Source: Synaphobranchus kaupii (Eukaryota; Chordata; Actinopteri; Anguilliformes; Synaphobranchidae). From it: DNA of 64,000 nt. The DNA lies in assembly GCA_029718625.1 (NCBI GenBank), contig CM056389.1, forward strand, positions 20,262,097 through 20,326,096. The letters run 5' to 3'. Within the stretch, counting starts at the first letter, position 1; each line of letters begins with the position of its first letter. The notes below the pieces were generated by a model. The model saw only the letters and a program-made list of their open reading frames with translations. It was not told the origin of the DNA and ran no database searches. Below, piece after piece: positions 1 through 64,000 of this stretch. Both the position numbers and the translations under genes were made by a program.

Positions 1-53944
<53,944 letters not shown>

Positions 53945-54130
53945 GGCTGCAGCATGGAGGGCGAGAGGGGGAGAGAGAACGAGACAGAGGAGAGACCGGG
54001 GCAGGGCGAGGCGGAGCGGGGAGGGCTAACAGGACCGGACCGAACCTGACCAGCTGTCACCTACTGGGGTTGCGGACGAGGCTGAGCGGAACAGAAATAG
54101 CCTCCTTCCTTCCTTCTTTCCTTCCGATGT
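53945..54130 (-). promoter_or_regulatory. fry: fry 5' UTR / proximal promoter region, CpG-rich; start site not defined
   Basis: The 53.77-54.08 kb stretch is visibly richer in CpG than its surroundings and lies directly 5' of the start codon, with CT-rich blocks further upstream (54165-54360). No TATA box is evident near the ATG. An out-of-frame ATG at 53955-53953 in weak context begins a reading frame that overlaps the true start and stops inside exon 2. Transcription start inferred, not seen. Confidence 0.5.
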
Positions 54131-54159
54131 GAGATGCTGCTGTCTGCTCTACTCCTCCT

Positions 54160-54487
54160 CCTGACAGTGTTTTCTCTCTCCCTCTCTCTCTCTCTCTCCC
54201 CCTCCCTCACACACACTTGCTCTTTCGCTCTCTCTCTCCTTCAAACTCTCTCTCTCCTAGCATGCAGTGATGCTCACTCTCTCTCTCACGCTCTCTCTCT
54301 CCCTCACCCAGCATGCAATGACGCTGTCTCTCTCTCTCTCTCGCTCTCTCTCTCTCTCTTAGCATGCGGTGATGCTCGCTCGCTCGAAATGACTAGGCAG
54401 GCTGGGAGTCCAGGAACCAATCCTCTTAGCGGAGAGAGCAGTGGATGAGAACTGCTGTGTGTCTGTGTGTGGGGCTGGGGAACGCTG

Positions 54488-54543
<56 letters not shown>

Positions 54544-54670
54544 GTGCGTGTGCATGTGTATGTATGTGTGTGTGTGTGCGTGTGTATATGCGCACATGTA
54601 TGTGTGTGTATGTGTCTGTGTATTTGTGTGTGGGGGTTGCGAAGGTGTGTGTGTGTGTGTTGCAGCATAA
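54160..54670. repeat. CT-rich then (TG)n microsatellites upstream of fry
   Basis: CT repeats with two-three copies of 'agcatgcagtgatgctc' type (54258-54380), then a (TG)n tract at 54490-54545 and TG-rich DNA to 54660. Confidence 0.85.
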
Positions 54671-54867
54671 TTCTTCCTTGGCAGAAAAGGGTGGGAAGAA
54701 TGAGGATGACTTAAAGAGGAAGATGAGGAAGAGGAGAAGGAGGTGTTTTGGGAGAGCCTTCCCTCACAGATAGATGTGCCAGCACTGTACCCTGCTGAGA
54801 GCAAGCTGACACATCTGCTCATTACGCTCCTTCACAACCCCAGTGTTTCACTGTGCTGTTACCTACA

Positions 54868-54965
54868 CACACAGCAAAAACATTAACACCATGGTCTCAT
54901 ATAAACGCCCCAGGGTGTTAAATGTACACCAGCAGTGTTAGATTTACACCAGACTTTTTGCTGCG
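54868..54965. mobile_element. palindromic mini-element (copy B)
   Basis: Ends 'acacagcaaaaacatt' and 'ctttttgctgcg'; interior 'acaccagcagtgtta' and 'gatttacaccag' resemble copy A at 22846. Confidence 0.5.
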
Positions 54966-55419
54966 CACGGACACACTGGCCCTCTGAACTTTGTGTGAAA
55001 CTGTCTGAGAACACGCATGCCATTGTATGCATCGCGTGTATGTGTGTGATGTTTGTGTATTTGTGTGCATGTGTGTGTATACACATGCATGTGGTGCTTG
55101 TATCTGTGTGAATACTGTTTGTGGTTCCTGCAGCATTCTGTTGCTAAGGGCAACACACTGATTTAAACAGCACTGCAGCACGCTGCAACCTAACCGAGCC
55201 CAGTCCAGCCAACTGCCTTCACCGCTTCTGCACTATGAATGCAGTTATGAATATGAACCATCACTTCTCAGAGAGAGACCACCCAGCAAGTGTATAACCA
55301 TTGTACAGATATACCGTACAATTTGTTATGTTTAACTTAGAAATATTATATTGTAATTACAGTATTAAACAGTTAAACGTTCCCCTCGTTGCTCCTGCTC
55401 TGCCTGCGTCTACCCCTCA

Positions 55420-55640
55420 CACGCACAGAGGTGCCTGCAGCACGTGCTGGTGGACAACACCGCGTTAACAACCACAGCGCATAGAAACGCTCCGTCGCCG
55501 GCCCGCTCGCTGCTTCTCGCGCTCAAGGTCAGTCCTGTGGCGCTAACCGAGGCCGCGTCAGTGGAGCGCTCGCGCACGGCGTCACGACAACGCTATTCAC
55601 GTCAGCGCTATTTCACCGAGAGTTGGGTCGGATAATTGTC
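55420..55640. promoter_or_regulatory. CpG-rich patch 1.5-1.7 kb upstream of the fry start
   Basis: Dense CpG ('gctccgtcgccggcccgctc', 'gagcgctcgcgcacggcgtc'). Candidate distal promoter or enhancer; function inferred only from composition. Confidence 0.25.
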
Positions 55641-56094
55641 GTATAAATAATTGAAAAAACTGAGAAGTTTCGTTCAGATTCCATCCGATTGAAAACATTT
55701 CCAAGAAATTAGCCGGGTAACTCCTATATCCCGTTTTATGAAATACCTACCCAGGCCTGCTCCCTTAACAAGCATTACGCTGCTTCAGCATCCTTGTCGG
55801 CTTGTCTGTCAAGTTCAAGAGCGAGTTCACACCCCTTGTCGAGGGGTGATTACTAATCGCCGCGCGGTACAATAGCTCTAGACTCGCTGAGACAAGGTGT
55901 TTTTTTTTGTCGCTGTGTTCATCCGCTTTAACTGATGGGCTTTCGCAGAGCTCGGGGCTATTCTCTGTAACGTAATCAGCCGCCTCACCTGCATGTACAC
56001 TGTCCATTAGGAACCTGAAACAATCGTTAGCTTTCCGGGAAGGTGTTAATCGCCATTTAAAAAACACCCGGGCCTTGTCCGAATCAGCGCACTA

Positions 56095-56600
56095 TTGAGT
56101 ATGCCAGTTGAGCATACTTTTAAAAAAAAGCTGTTAAGTACGCGACAATTCAGAAAATTGAGTACTTTTAATATCCCCGGATGATATAATTATTTGCGGG
56201 ATGCTGATAGTAGTATGGAAGATATTTTTTGCATACTGCATGTCACTAAGCAGTATGTAGCAAGCAGTATACAGTATGCTAGTGCGCAGTAAACGGGCTC
56301 CGATTTGACTATTGAGTATGCCTATAAGATCTCTTGGTCGCATAAACATGACGCGCAGCTTCGTTTTAGAAATGAGGCGCAGCTTCGCGGACATTTTCTT
56401 TCAATAACAACAGACCACAGTGCGGTTGGGAAATAGTACGGAGGATTTTTTTTTTTTGCACACTGCACGTTGCGTAATAAATGGTACACAGTAAAGAGTA
56501 CGCAGCTGCTAGTACACAGTACACAGGAGACAGGACGCAGTAGATAGGGCTCTGATTCAGACACAGCCCAGGCCAATTTGCAAAAGCTTCAGATGGCCAA
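56095..56600. mobile_element. diverged terminal-repeat sequence, family shared with 58600-59255
   Basis: 'agtatgc' and 'gcatact' motifs and 'ggctctgattcagacacagc' recall a common fish DNA-element family whose partner copy at 58600-59255 ends 'gatttggacacagccct'. Boundaries uncertain. Confidence 0.4.
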
Positions 56601-57470
56601 CCAATCAGGCACTTTCCCATGGGGCTTCATTACCTCTTAGACCCACCCACCGTTGACAAATTTTAAATGGTGTCTTTTCTTCACCTAATGAAAATTGTCT
56701 TAGAGGGTTTTTTGGCTCAGGACAGTTTTCGGAGTGTTCCATAGCAGAAATGTGTAGGCTACTGTGTCCTTTTACATTGCATGTTGATGATAATTTTTAT
56801 ACAGTAAGACTGGAAACAGAAGTAGCATTTCCTTTATCATGGATAACAGCGCTGTTTCGGGCGCTGTTCCAAAACATCGCTTAAATGCTTCATCTGGTTC
56901 AGATCCACCACAGAACCAACAGAACCCTTCACTGTATGCATGTTTAATGGATGAAACAGATTCACGTTGCATTCTAAGACAGCGCCATCATCTCTTTGAC
57001 CCAATAGTCCAGGAGGAGTGACCAGACGGGAGACAAGTTGGGTCTGGTGGCCAGGCCTTACTTATAAAACTGCACGACACTTTTTAGTTGAGATGAAGCT
57101 AAAAGATTCCAAGTGCAGTCTGTCTTCATCAGCGAAATGGTGTTATGTGCTGAAAGCAGACTTATGCACCACTAATGCTAACAAGTCACCAGAGGTGTAA
57201 TTAGAGAGTAGATACCAATCAGCTCTCTATCTATACAGGCTGCCAATTAAAAAGCATTTAATCACCAAAAGTAATGTCAATTTTAAGTAGAATGTTAACA
57301 GGACGGTGTAGGTGTGGGTTTACAGAAAAATGCCATGGTTCACTGGCACTTACAAACCTACAAACTGTTACTGCACACACGTACACACACGTACACACAC
57401 GTACACACGTGACCCGGAGGTTCCACAGGTTCCTGTGGCCCGCTACAACGATCCTCAGGTTACATTTCCC
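56601..57470. other. upstream intergenic DNA
   Basis: A 60-codon ATG ORF at 56839-57021 resembles nothing I know. No other gene signal. Confidence 0.4.
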
Positions 57471-57608
57471 ACTGAACAGTAAAGACCATTATGCATTATG
57501 GACTACACACCATCCTGACAACACAATGTAGAACAACACCACTGAACAGTAAAGACCATTATGCATTATGGGTACACACCATCCTGACAACACAAAGCAG
57601 AACAACAG
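57471..57608. repeat. 70-bp direct duplication
   Basis: 'actgaacagtaaagaccatt' plus 'atgcattatgg' occurs at 57471 and 57541, with the downstream part also repeated. Confidence 0.9.
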
Positions 57609-58082
57609 CACTACAGGAAAGGACTTGTGTACAATCACACACAGTATTGCACAGAGCAGTTGTGAAACCCAACGTGCGGTAACACAAAGCAAAAAGAGAC
57701 AGACAAAGTAACACACAAATCAAACAAGACAACAGAAATACACACAATGTATAAAACATGGCAAAATGTCACATACACAGACGCACACACACATGCACGC
57801 ACATACACGGACACACACACAGACACACTTTTCCACAGTGCTGCTTCCTGTTTATCACGCAGTCTATTGGCTGGATCGTCACTGTGAAAGAGAAGGAGGT
57901 ATTCACAGCTAAGGTTAATGGGCTTAAGTACAAGTAGGTTAAGTATATAAATAAAGATCAGTCTGAAACACGAAAAAACCACCTTGGTCAATGTCAATCT
58001 ACAACTGAATATTCTCTCTACCTCCCTCTCTCTCTCTACCCCTCTCAAACACACTCTCTCTCACTCTACCTCTCTCTGCCAT

Positions 58083-58119
<37 letters not shown>

Positions 58120-58599
58120 GATACAAGCCAGCCACAGATTCCCGTTCTAAACAGGGACACCAGACAGGCAGCGTTACAGGAGGTGTGTGGACTCTGAGTG
58201 AGATTCCCACTTCCAATCTTTTCCGTCTGCTCTCTGAAAGGACTTAGAAAACAAACGGTGAGGGCAAAGGTGTTGATTTTATGGGGAGCGCTCATTTCTA
58301 TGCAATGCAGATCAAAGAGCTGATGCGCTCCTGTGTTTGAAAACGAAACTCAGCCAGTATACCTCAGGTCTGTGTGTTTTTTTTGCGGTGATGAAGTTGG
58401 TTAGGGCAGTTTAGCTTGTTTGGCGAATAACACGCAGGTGTTGTGTCAACATGGCGGGCGATGCCAAGTGTGCAGCTCGGCTGCATGACCGTGTTCACAC
58501 TTTTGAATGACCACAAGGAACATGGGCCTCACTGGGGTGTGTAAAAAGAGGGGTAAGGGCCACACTTTAGAATAATCCAGTCCTCATAAGACTCTTACT

Positions 58600-59255
58600 C
58601 TCAGAGCCCTATCTACTGCCTCCTGTGTACTAAAATACTTTATACAACAATGAGATTCGAGCGAGTAACGTGATTGGCCGAGACGCGTTCCACCAGTGCT
58701 GGTATTTAGCATAACCTCACTACCATTGCGTAGACGCGTTCTATAGAACTTTGCCTAGGAAGCATAAACAACAACAATAGCAACGGCAACAGGGTGCTAG
58801 CAATTTGGCGAATCCGAAATAAAGAATGAGTTCATCAAAAGTTATTGTTTCAATATTTTTTCATTACTGACTAAACGTTTATTTTAACATTGTTGTATAA
58901 AAGCAATAGATCACTCCAGGATTCGTGCGTTATTGGATATAATCACTGCAGAGAGTACTCCGCAACTCACCCTTTGGTCTCGTTGCTGCAACGTCACCGC
59001 AGTCATTATATTTCCAGTAACGCACTCCCTCTTGTGATCTATTGCTTAAGTATACTGCTTACTGCATACTGGTTAGTGACGTGTACAATGCACAAAATAT
59101 CCTCCATACTATTACCTGGAAATAAGTATATCATCTGGGGATTTTAAGTACACTACATTAAAGAACATTCTGCCTACTTAACAACTTTGTTATCCAGTGT
59201 ACTTGACAAGCATCCTCAATAGTATAGAAGGGTGTTGATTTGGACACAGCCCTGG
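58600..59255. mobile_element. possible non-autonomous DNA element enclosing a smaller one
   Basis: Bounded by 'agagccctatctactgcctc' and 'gatttggacacagccct'. Inside, 58903-59047 is a fold-back: 'agcaatagatcact' pairs with 'tgatctattgct', and 'gtgcgttattgg' with 'ccagtaacgcac'. Confidence 0.55.
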
Positions 59256-59284
59256 CCACTACAACCATGTGACACACAGAAAGG

Positions 59285-59475
59285 TTCAGAGTGTAGTATA
59301 ACGGTTTGGGGAACTGGGCTTGTACCTCAGAGGTTGCAGGTTTAAATCCAAGGTGAGGCACAGTTGTTGTACCCCTGGGCAAGGCACTTTTACCTGAATT
59401 TAAATATCCAGGTATAGTAATTGACCATGTAAAAATAAAGGCTGAATAAGATGCTCTGTGAAATGAGATATCATT
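59285..59475 (+). mobile_element. tRNA-derived SINE
   Basis: A-box-like 'tagtataacggtttggg', B-box-like 'ggtttaaatcc', then 'ctgggcaaggcacttttacc' and a tail near 'gatgctctgtgaaatg'. This is the layout of common teleost SINEs. Confidence 0.75.
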
Positions 59476-59509
59476 CAGTGCTCTGCTCAACAAAGTACCA
59501 TTGCTTTTT

Positions 59510-59690
59510 AGCTCATAATAGATAATGTTAGGATATGCACAGGGGCAAAACCGTTCCTAGATCATCACTCCTGCTCTGATAAGCTTTACGAATATAGGCC
59601 CTGATCTAGGATCAGTTTTCCCTGTTCGCTCATAATATGCAAGGCTAGGATATGGATGGGAAAGACTGATCCTTGATCAGCACTCCTGCT
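59510..59690. repeat. dispersed 'ctaggatcagt' family, two copies
   Basis: 'agctcataatagataatgtt' and 'cctgatctaggatcagtttt' followed by 'cgctcataatatgcaaggct'. Confidence 0.6.
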
Positions 59691-60119
59691 ATGTGATGGC
59701 CGGCCCCGGTTTCCTCTCCATTTTCGGACAGCGTGGTAAAAGATCAGGATGGACCCACGGGGGGAAAGACTGGGGGTCTGCTCTGGCGGGGGGAGGAGGG
59801 GGGGCGTGTGTGTATCCCCAAACCTGCAACTGTGCTGTGATGTAATCCCCCACTGGGCAGTTTTAGGGTTTATTTTGGACCCGCTGTGGGGCAGGAGAAG
59901 GGGGCCCCGGGGGAGCGGAAAGCGCCAGAGATCACACCAGGTCAGGACCACAGAGACCGGGCCTCGCCAGGACAGAATGTTCTGGCAAAAAAATACGTCG
60001 CTACTGCATTGGCACAAACTGGCAGTGCGATAACATTTCACGGATAATTGAGCTTTCCCAAACATTAAGGCTCCCTCGGTTTATGGATCACCATCAGGGG
60101 GAAAAAACTGGGCTTGCCG

Positions 60120-62070
60120 ACGAAATATGAACAGACAGTAAGACATTTAACCCACTCACACAATATGAACAGCCTATACATTTAACCCACTCACACAATA
60201 TGAACAGCCAATACATTTAACCCACTCACACAATATGAACAGCCTATACATTTAACCCACTCACACAATATGAACAGCCTATACATTTAACCCACTCACA
60301 CAATATGAACAGCCTATACATTTAACCTACTCACACAATATGAACAGCCTATACATTTAACCCACTCACACAATATGAACAGCCTATGCATTTAACCCAC
60401 TCACACAATATGAACAGCCTATACATTTAACCCACTCACACAATATGAACAGCCTATACATTTAACCCACTCACACAATATGAACAGCCTATACATTTAA
60501 CCCACTCACACAATATGAACAGCCTATACATTTAACCCACTCACACAATATGAACAGCCTATACATTTAACCCACTCACACAATATGAACAGCCTATACA
60601 TTTAACCCACTCACACAATATGAACAGCCTATACATTTAACCCACTCACACAACATGAACAGCCTATACATTTAACCCACTCACACAATATGAACAGCCT
60701 ATACATTTAACCCACTCACACAATATGAACAGCCAATACATTTAACCCACTCACACAATATGAACAGCCTATACATTTAACCCACTCACACAATATGAAC
60801 AGCCTATACATTTAACCCACTCACACAATATGAACAGCCTATACATTTAACCCACTCACACAATATGAACAGCCTATACATTTAACCCACTCACACAATA
60901 TGAACAGCCAATACATTTAACCCACTCACACAATATGAACAGCCTATACATTTAACCCACTCACACAATATGAACAGCCTATACATTTAACCCACTCACA
61001 CAATATGAACAGCCTATACATTTAACCCACTCACACAATATGAACAGCCTATACATTTAACCCACTCACACAATATGAACAGCCTATACATTTAACCCAC
61101 TCACACAATATGAACAGCCAATACATTTAACCCACTCACACAATATGAACAGCCTATACATTTAACCCACTCACACAATATGAACAGCCTATACATTTAA
61201 CCCACTCACACAATATGAACAGCCTATACATTTAACCCACTCACACAATATGAACAGCCTATACATTTAACCCACTCACACAATATGAACAGCCTATACA
61301 TTTAACCCACTCACACAATATGAACAGCCTATACATTTAACCCACTCACACAATATGTACAGACTATACATTTAACGCACTCACACAATATGAACAGACT
61401 ATACATTTAACCCACTCACACAATAGGAACAGCCTATACATTTAACCCACTCACACAATATGAACAGCCTATACATTTAACCCACTCACACAATATGAAC
61501 AGACTATACATTTAACCCACTCACACAATATGAACAGCCTATACATTTAACCTACTCACACAATATGAACAGCCTATACATTTAACCCACTCACACAATA
61601 TGAACAGCCAATGCATTTAACCCACTCACACAATATGAACAGACTATACATTTAATCCACTCACACAATATGAACAGCCTATACATTTAACCCACTCACA
61701 CAATATGAATAGACTAAAATACTTAACCCACTCACACAATATGAACAGCCAATACATTTAACCCACTCACACAATATGAACAGCCTATACATTTAACCCA
61801 CTCACACAATATGAACAGCCTATACATTTAACCCACTCACACAATATGAACAGACTATACATTTAACCCACTCAAACAGTATGAACAGCCTATACATTTA
61901 ACCCACTCACACAATATGAACAGCCTAAACACTTAACCCACTCACACAATATGAACAGCCTATACACTTAACCCACTCACACAATATGAACAGACTAAAA
62001 CACCTAACCCACTCACACAATATGAACAGACTAAAACACTTAACCCACTCACACAATATGAACGGACAAG
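60120..62070. repeat. 35-bp minisatellite, ~55 copies, upstream of fry
   Basis: Period exactly 35 bp: 'cccactcacacaatatgaac' plus 'agcctatacatttaa'. Copies are very homogeneous in the middle and diverge after about 61350. Confidence 0.97.
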
Positions 62071-62339
62071 AAGGCACTTAACCACCCAGACAAGTTTACA
62101 ACCTGCTTTGTGGAATGTGAGGTAGTAATATTAAGGTTTGTTAGAAACATACATTTCTTATATAAGAAAGATGAGAATACATAATGAACCGTCTTTTCAG
62201 CCCATCCAGGATCGTCATCCACCTACAGCGCAAAGCAGAGATCCGCAGGCTCCACCCACTTCACTGTCAATCCTCACTTAAACAGCCAATGGCAACTACA
62301 GCGAGTAATGACAACCACTAAGGAATAACAAGGCTTGTG

Positions 62340-62505
62340 GGGGGGTTTACTACGAAGCACTCATCACTGAGTTAGCTGTGTAGCTGCAGTGAGTAAAACC
62401 CGGAACCCCTCCAAATCTGGAACATGGACCGATGTAAAAACAGCTGTTCCGGGTTTTACTGAGTGCAGTTATTCAGCTAACTCAGTAATCCTGCTTCATC
62501 GTAAT
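62340..62505. mobile_element. fold-back MITE
   Basis: 'gtttactacgaagcactcat' with 'cactgagttagct' pairs with 'agctaactcagtaatcctgc' with 'ttcatcgtaat'. The inner 'agtaaaacccggaac' pairs with 'gttccgggttttact'. Confidence 0.75.
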
Positions 62506-62646
62506 CCCCCCCCCCCCCCCCCGCATTGAGTGCGTGTGAGTGCGAGTTTTTGTGTGTAGCCTATGTGTGTGTGTATGAGTATGTGTGTTTCTAGGTGTAT
62601 TCATGTTTTTGTGTATATGTGTGTTTTTGTGTGTATGCGAGTTTAT

Positions 62647-62683
<37 letters not shown>

Positions 62684-62814
62684 ATAGTAACGGGTGCAGT
62701 GTTCTGACTGCAGCAGAAGAGTGTTGGTTTAGAGACCTTCCAGCTGCCCCAGCTTATCACAGTGGGCTCTCAAAGTGAAACCACACATGTGTTTGTCTCC
62801 TCTGCAGCTGTGGT

Positions 62815-63380
62815 GAACCCCCCCCCCCCTCCCCTCTCTCCCCCCCCCCCCCCGCCTCCCCTCTCTCTCCCCCCCCCGCCTCCCCTCTCTCTCTCCCCCC
62901 CCGCCTCCCCTCTCTCTCCCCCCCCGCCTCCCCTCTCTCTCCCCCCCCCCGCCTCCCCTCTCTCTCCCCCCCCCCCGCCTCCCCTCTCTCTCCCCCCCGC
63001 CTCCCCTCTCTCTCCCCCCCCTCCCCTCTCTCTCCCCCCCCGCCTCCCCTCTCCCCCCCCCCCGCCTCCCCTCTCTCCCCCCCCCGCCTCCCCTCTCTCC
63101 CCCCCCCGCCTCCCCTCTCTCCCCCCCCCCGCCTCCCCTCTCTCTCCCCCCCCGCCTCCCCTCTCTCCCCCCCCCGCCTCCCCTCTCTCCCCCCCCCGCC
63201 TCCCCTCTCTCCCCCCCCCGCCTCCCCTCTCTCTCCCCCCCCGCCTCCCCTCTCTCTCCCCCCCCCGCCTCCCCTCTCTCTCCCCCCCCGCCTCCCCTCT
63301 CTCTCCCCCCCCGCCTCCCCTCTCTCTCCCCCCCCGCCTCCCCTCTCTCTCCCCCCCCGCCTCCCCTCTCTCTCCCCGCT
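62815..63380. repeat. C/T-only minisatellite (~22 bp x ~25)
   Basis: Units 'cccccccgcctcccctctct' with length-variable C runs and CT steps. Nearly pure pyrimidine on the plus strand except for one G per unit. Copy number unreliable. Confidence 0.9.
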
Positions 63381-64000
63381 CTTACTCACTCCAGCTGAGA
63401 GCAGGTGGCACTGGGGTGGCTTCTCCAAACAGCACTCCTGTGTGACAGAGTCAGGCTGCTGGGTACAGCTACAACTCCGCCCCTACAACTTTCACCATGT
63501 GACTCATCCTGAAACAGGACACACATGTACACAGATACTCCAATACACTCCTACACATACACAGATACTCCCACACACACGCACACACACACACACACAC
63601 ACACCGTTTTTTCTTTTTCACCGTCAACACACTGCCGTTCTTACGCCAGATATCACCGTCGCCGCTGCCGACCGAACACCATAACGACCCCGTCACCATA
63701 ACGACCCCAGTCAGACCCCTCCCTCTCCCGTTACCGTGCAGAGTGTGAGCGGCTCATTTTCACCAGACTCATCACACGATTCCCAGCATTCTGTGCGAGG
63801 CCTGCCCGTGCCAGCTGCACCAGGCCAGCTGCTGGTGCTTTAGCCTGAGGGGGAACGCCAAACGCCCCGGGAACGGGCCCTGAGGACGGGGTCTGGTTCC
63901 CCACAGAGGGGAGCAGGTCGGGGGTCAGGGGTGAAAGTGTCTCTTTATACACAGCATGTGCTGCTGGGCTTTGTGACCCTCTACAGGCCCCCATTTCGCC
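63381..64000. other. window end, no recognised gene
   Basis: CA repeat at 63576-63604. Short ORFs (e.g. 63731-63994 minus) show no recognisable domain. Confidence 0.4.

Noticed and set aside
56839..57021. 60-codon ATG ORF upstream of fry
   Set aside because: Length expected by chance; no recognised motif, splice or polyadenylation context.
60120..62070. Regularly spaced array resembling a CRISPR locus
   Set aside because: Units are directly adjacent 35-bp repeats with no unique spacers, and the genome is a vertebrate.
62757..63445. Pro/Ser-rich and Gly/Glu/Arg-rich ORFs of about 225 codons
   Set aside because: Low-complexity frames in the C/T minisatellite; no gene features.

Overview
This window is vertebrate, almost certainly ray-finned fish, genomic DNA. 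It has long introns with GT-AG junctions, many teleost-style non-autonomous elements, a tRNA-derived SINE, (CA)n and (GA)n microsatellites, and an extreme load of minisatellites. I recognise one protein-coding gene. On the minus strand lies the 5' (N-terminal) part of fry, the furry homolog, a giant HEAT/armadillo-like scaffold that works with NDR kinases. I could place 31 consecutive coding exons, from the start codon at 53944 down to an exon running off the window start. Their phases close without a slip over 3,925 nt (about 1,308 codons, roughly 43% of a protein of about 3,000 residues). The wording fits FRY rather than its paralogue FRYL: the N-terminus begins MASQQDSGFFEISIK and is followed by [15 protein letters not shown].

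Layout from high to low coordinate, which is the direction of transcription. 54-64 kb is upstream DNA with no recognised gene: a C/T-rich tract at 62.8-63.4 kb, about 55 copies of a 35-bp repeat at 60.1-62.1 kb, a SINE near 59.4 kb, small fold-back elements, and CpG-rich patches near 55.5 and 53.9 kb. 41.8-53.9 kb is intron 1 (12 kb), with a 746-bp inverted-repeat element lying just beyond it in intron 2. 17-41.6 kb holds exons 2-17, spaced by introns with MITE-like elements and modest tandem repeats. 1-17 kb holds exons 18-31, where introns are made largely of minisatellites.

The most striking observation is where those minisatellites sit and what their units contain. In four places the repeat unit includes a copy of the splice junction plus the edge of the adjoining exon. 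These are a 66-bp unit at the exon 19 acceptor (20 acceptor copies), a 76-bp unit at the exon 18 donor (14 donor copies), a 56-bp unit at the exon 21 acceptor (30 copies) and a 45-bp unit at the exon 26 acceptor (7 copies). In the exon 19 array every acceptor is spaced by 66 or 63 nt, and the fry frame is open through at least 19 of the 20 copies. Choosing a more distal acceptor would therefore add multiples of 22 (or 21) amino acids without breaking the protein. Both the exon 18 donor array and the exon 19 acceptor array lie in the same 2.65-kb intron.

Limits: exon calls rest on reading the sequence against my memory of the vertebrate FRY family. The transcription start, any noncoding first exon, the exact species and transposon family names are not established. 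Repeat copy numbers are hand counts, and long homopolymers and arrays may be mis-sized in the assembly.
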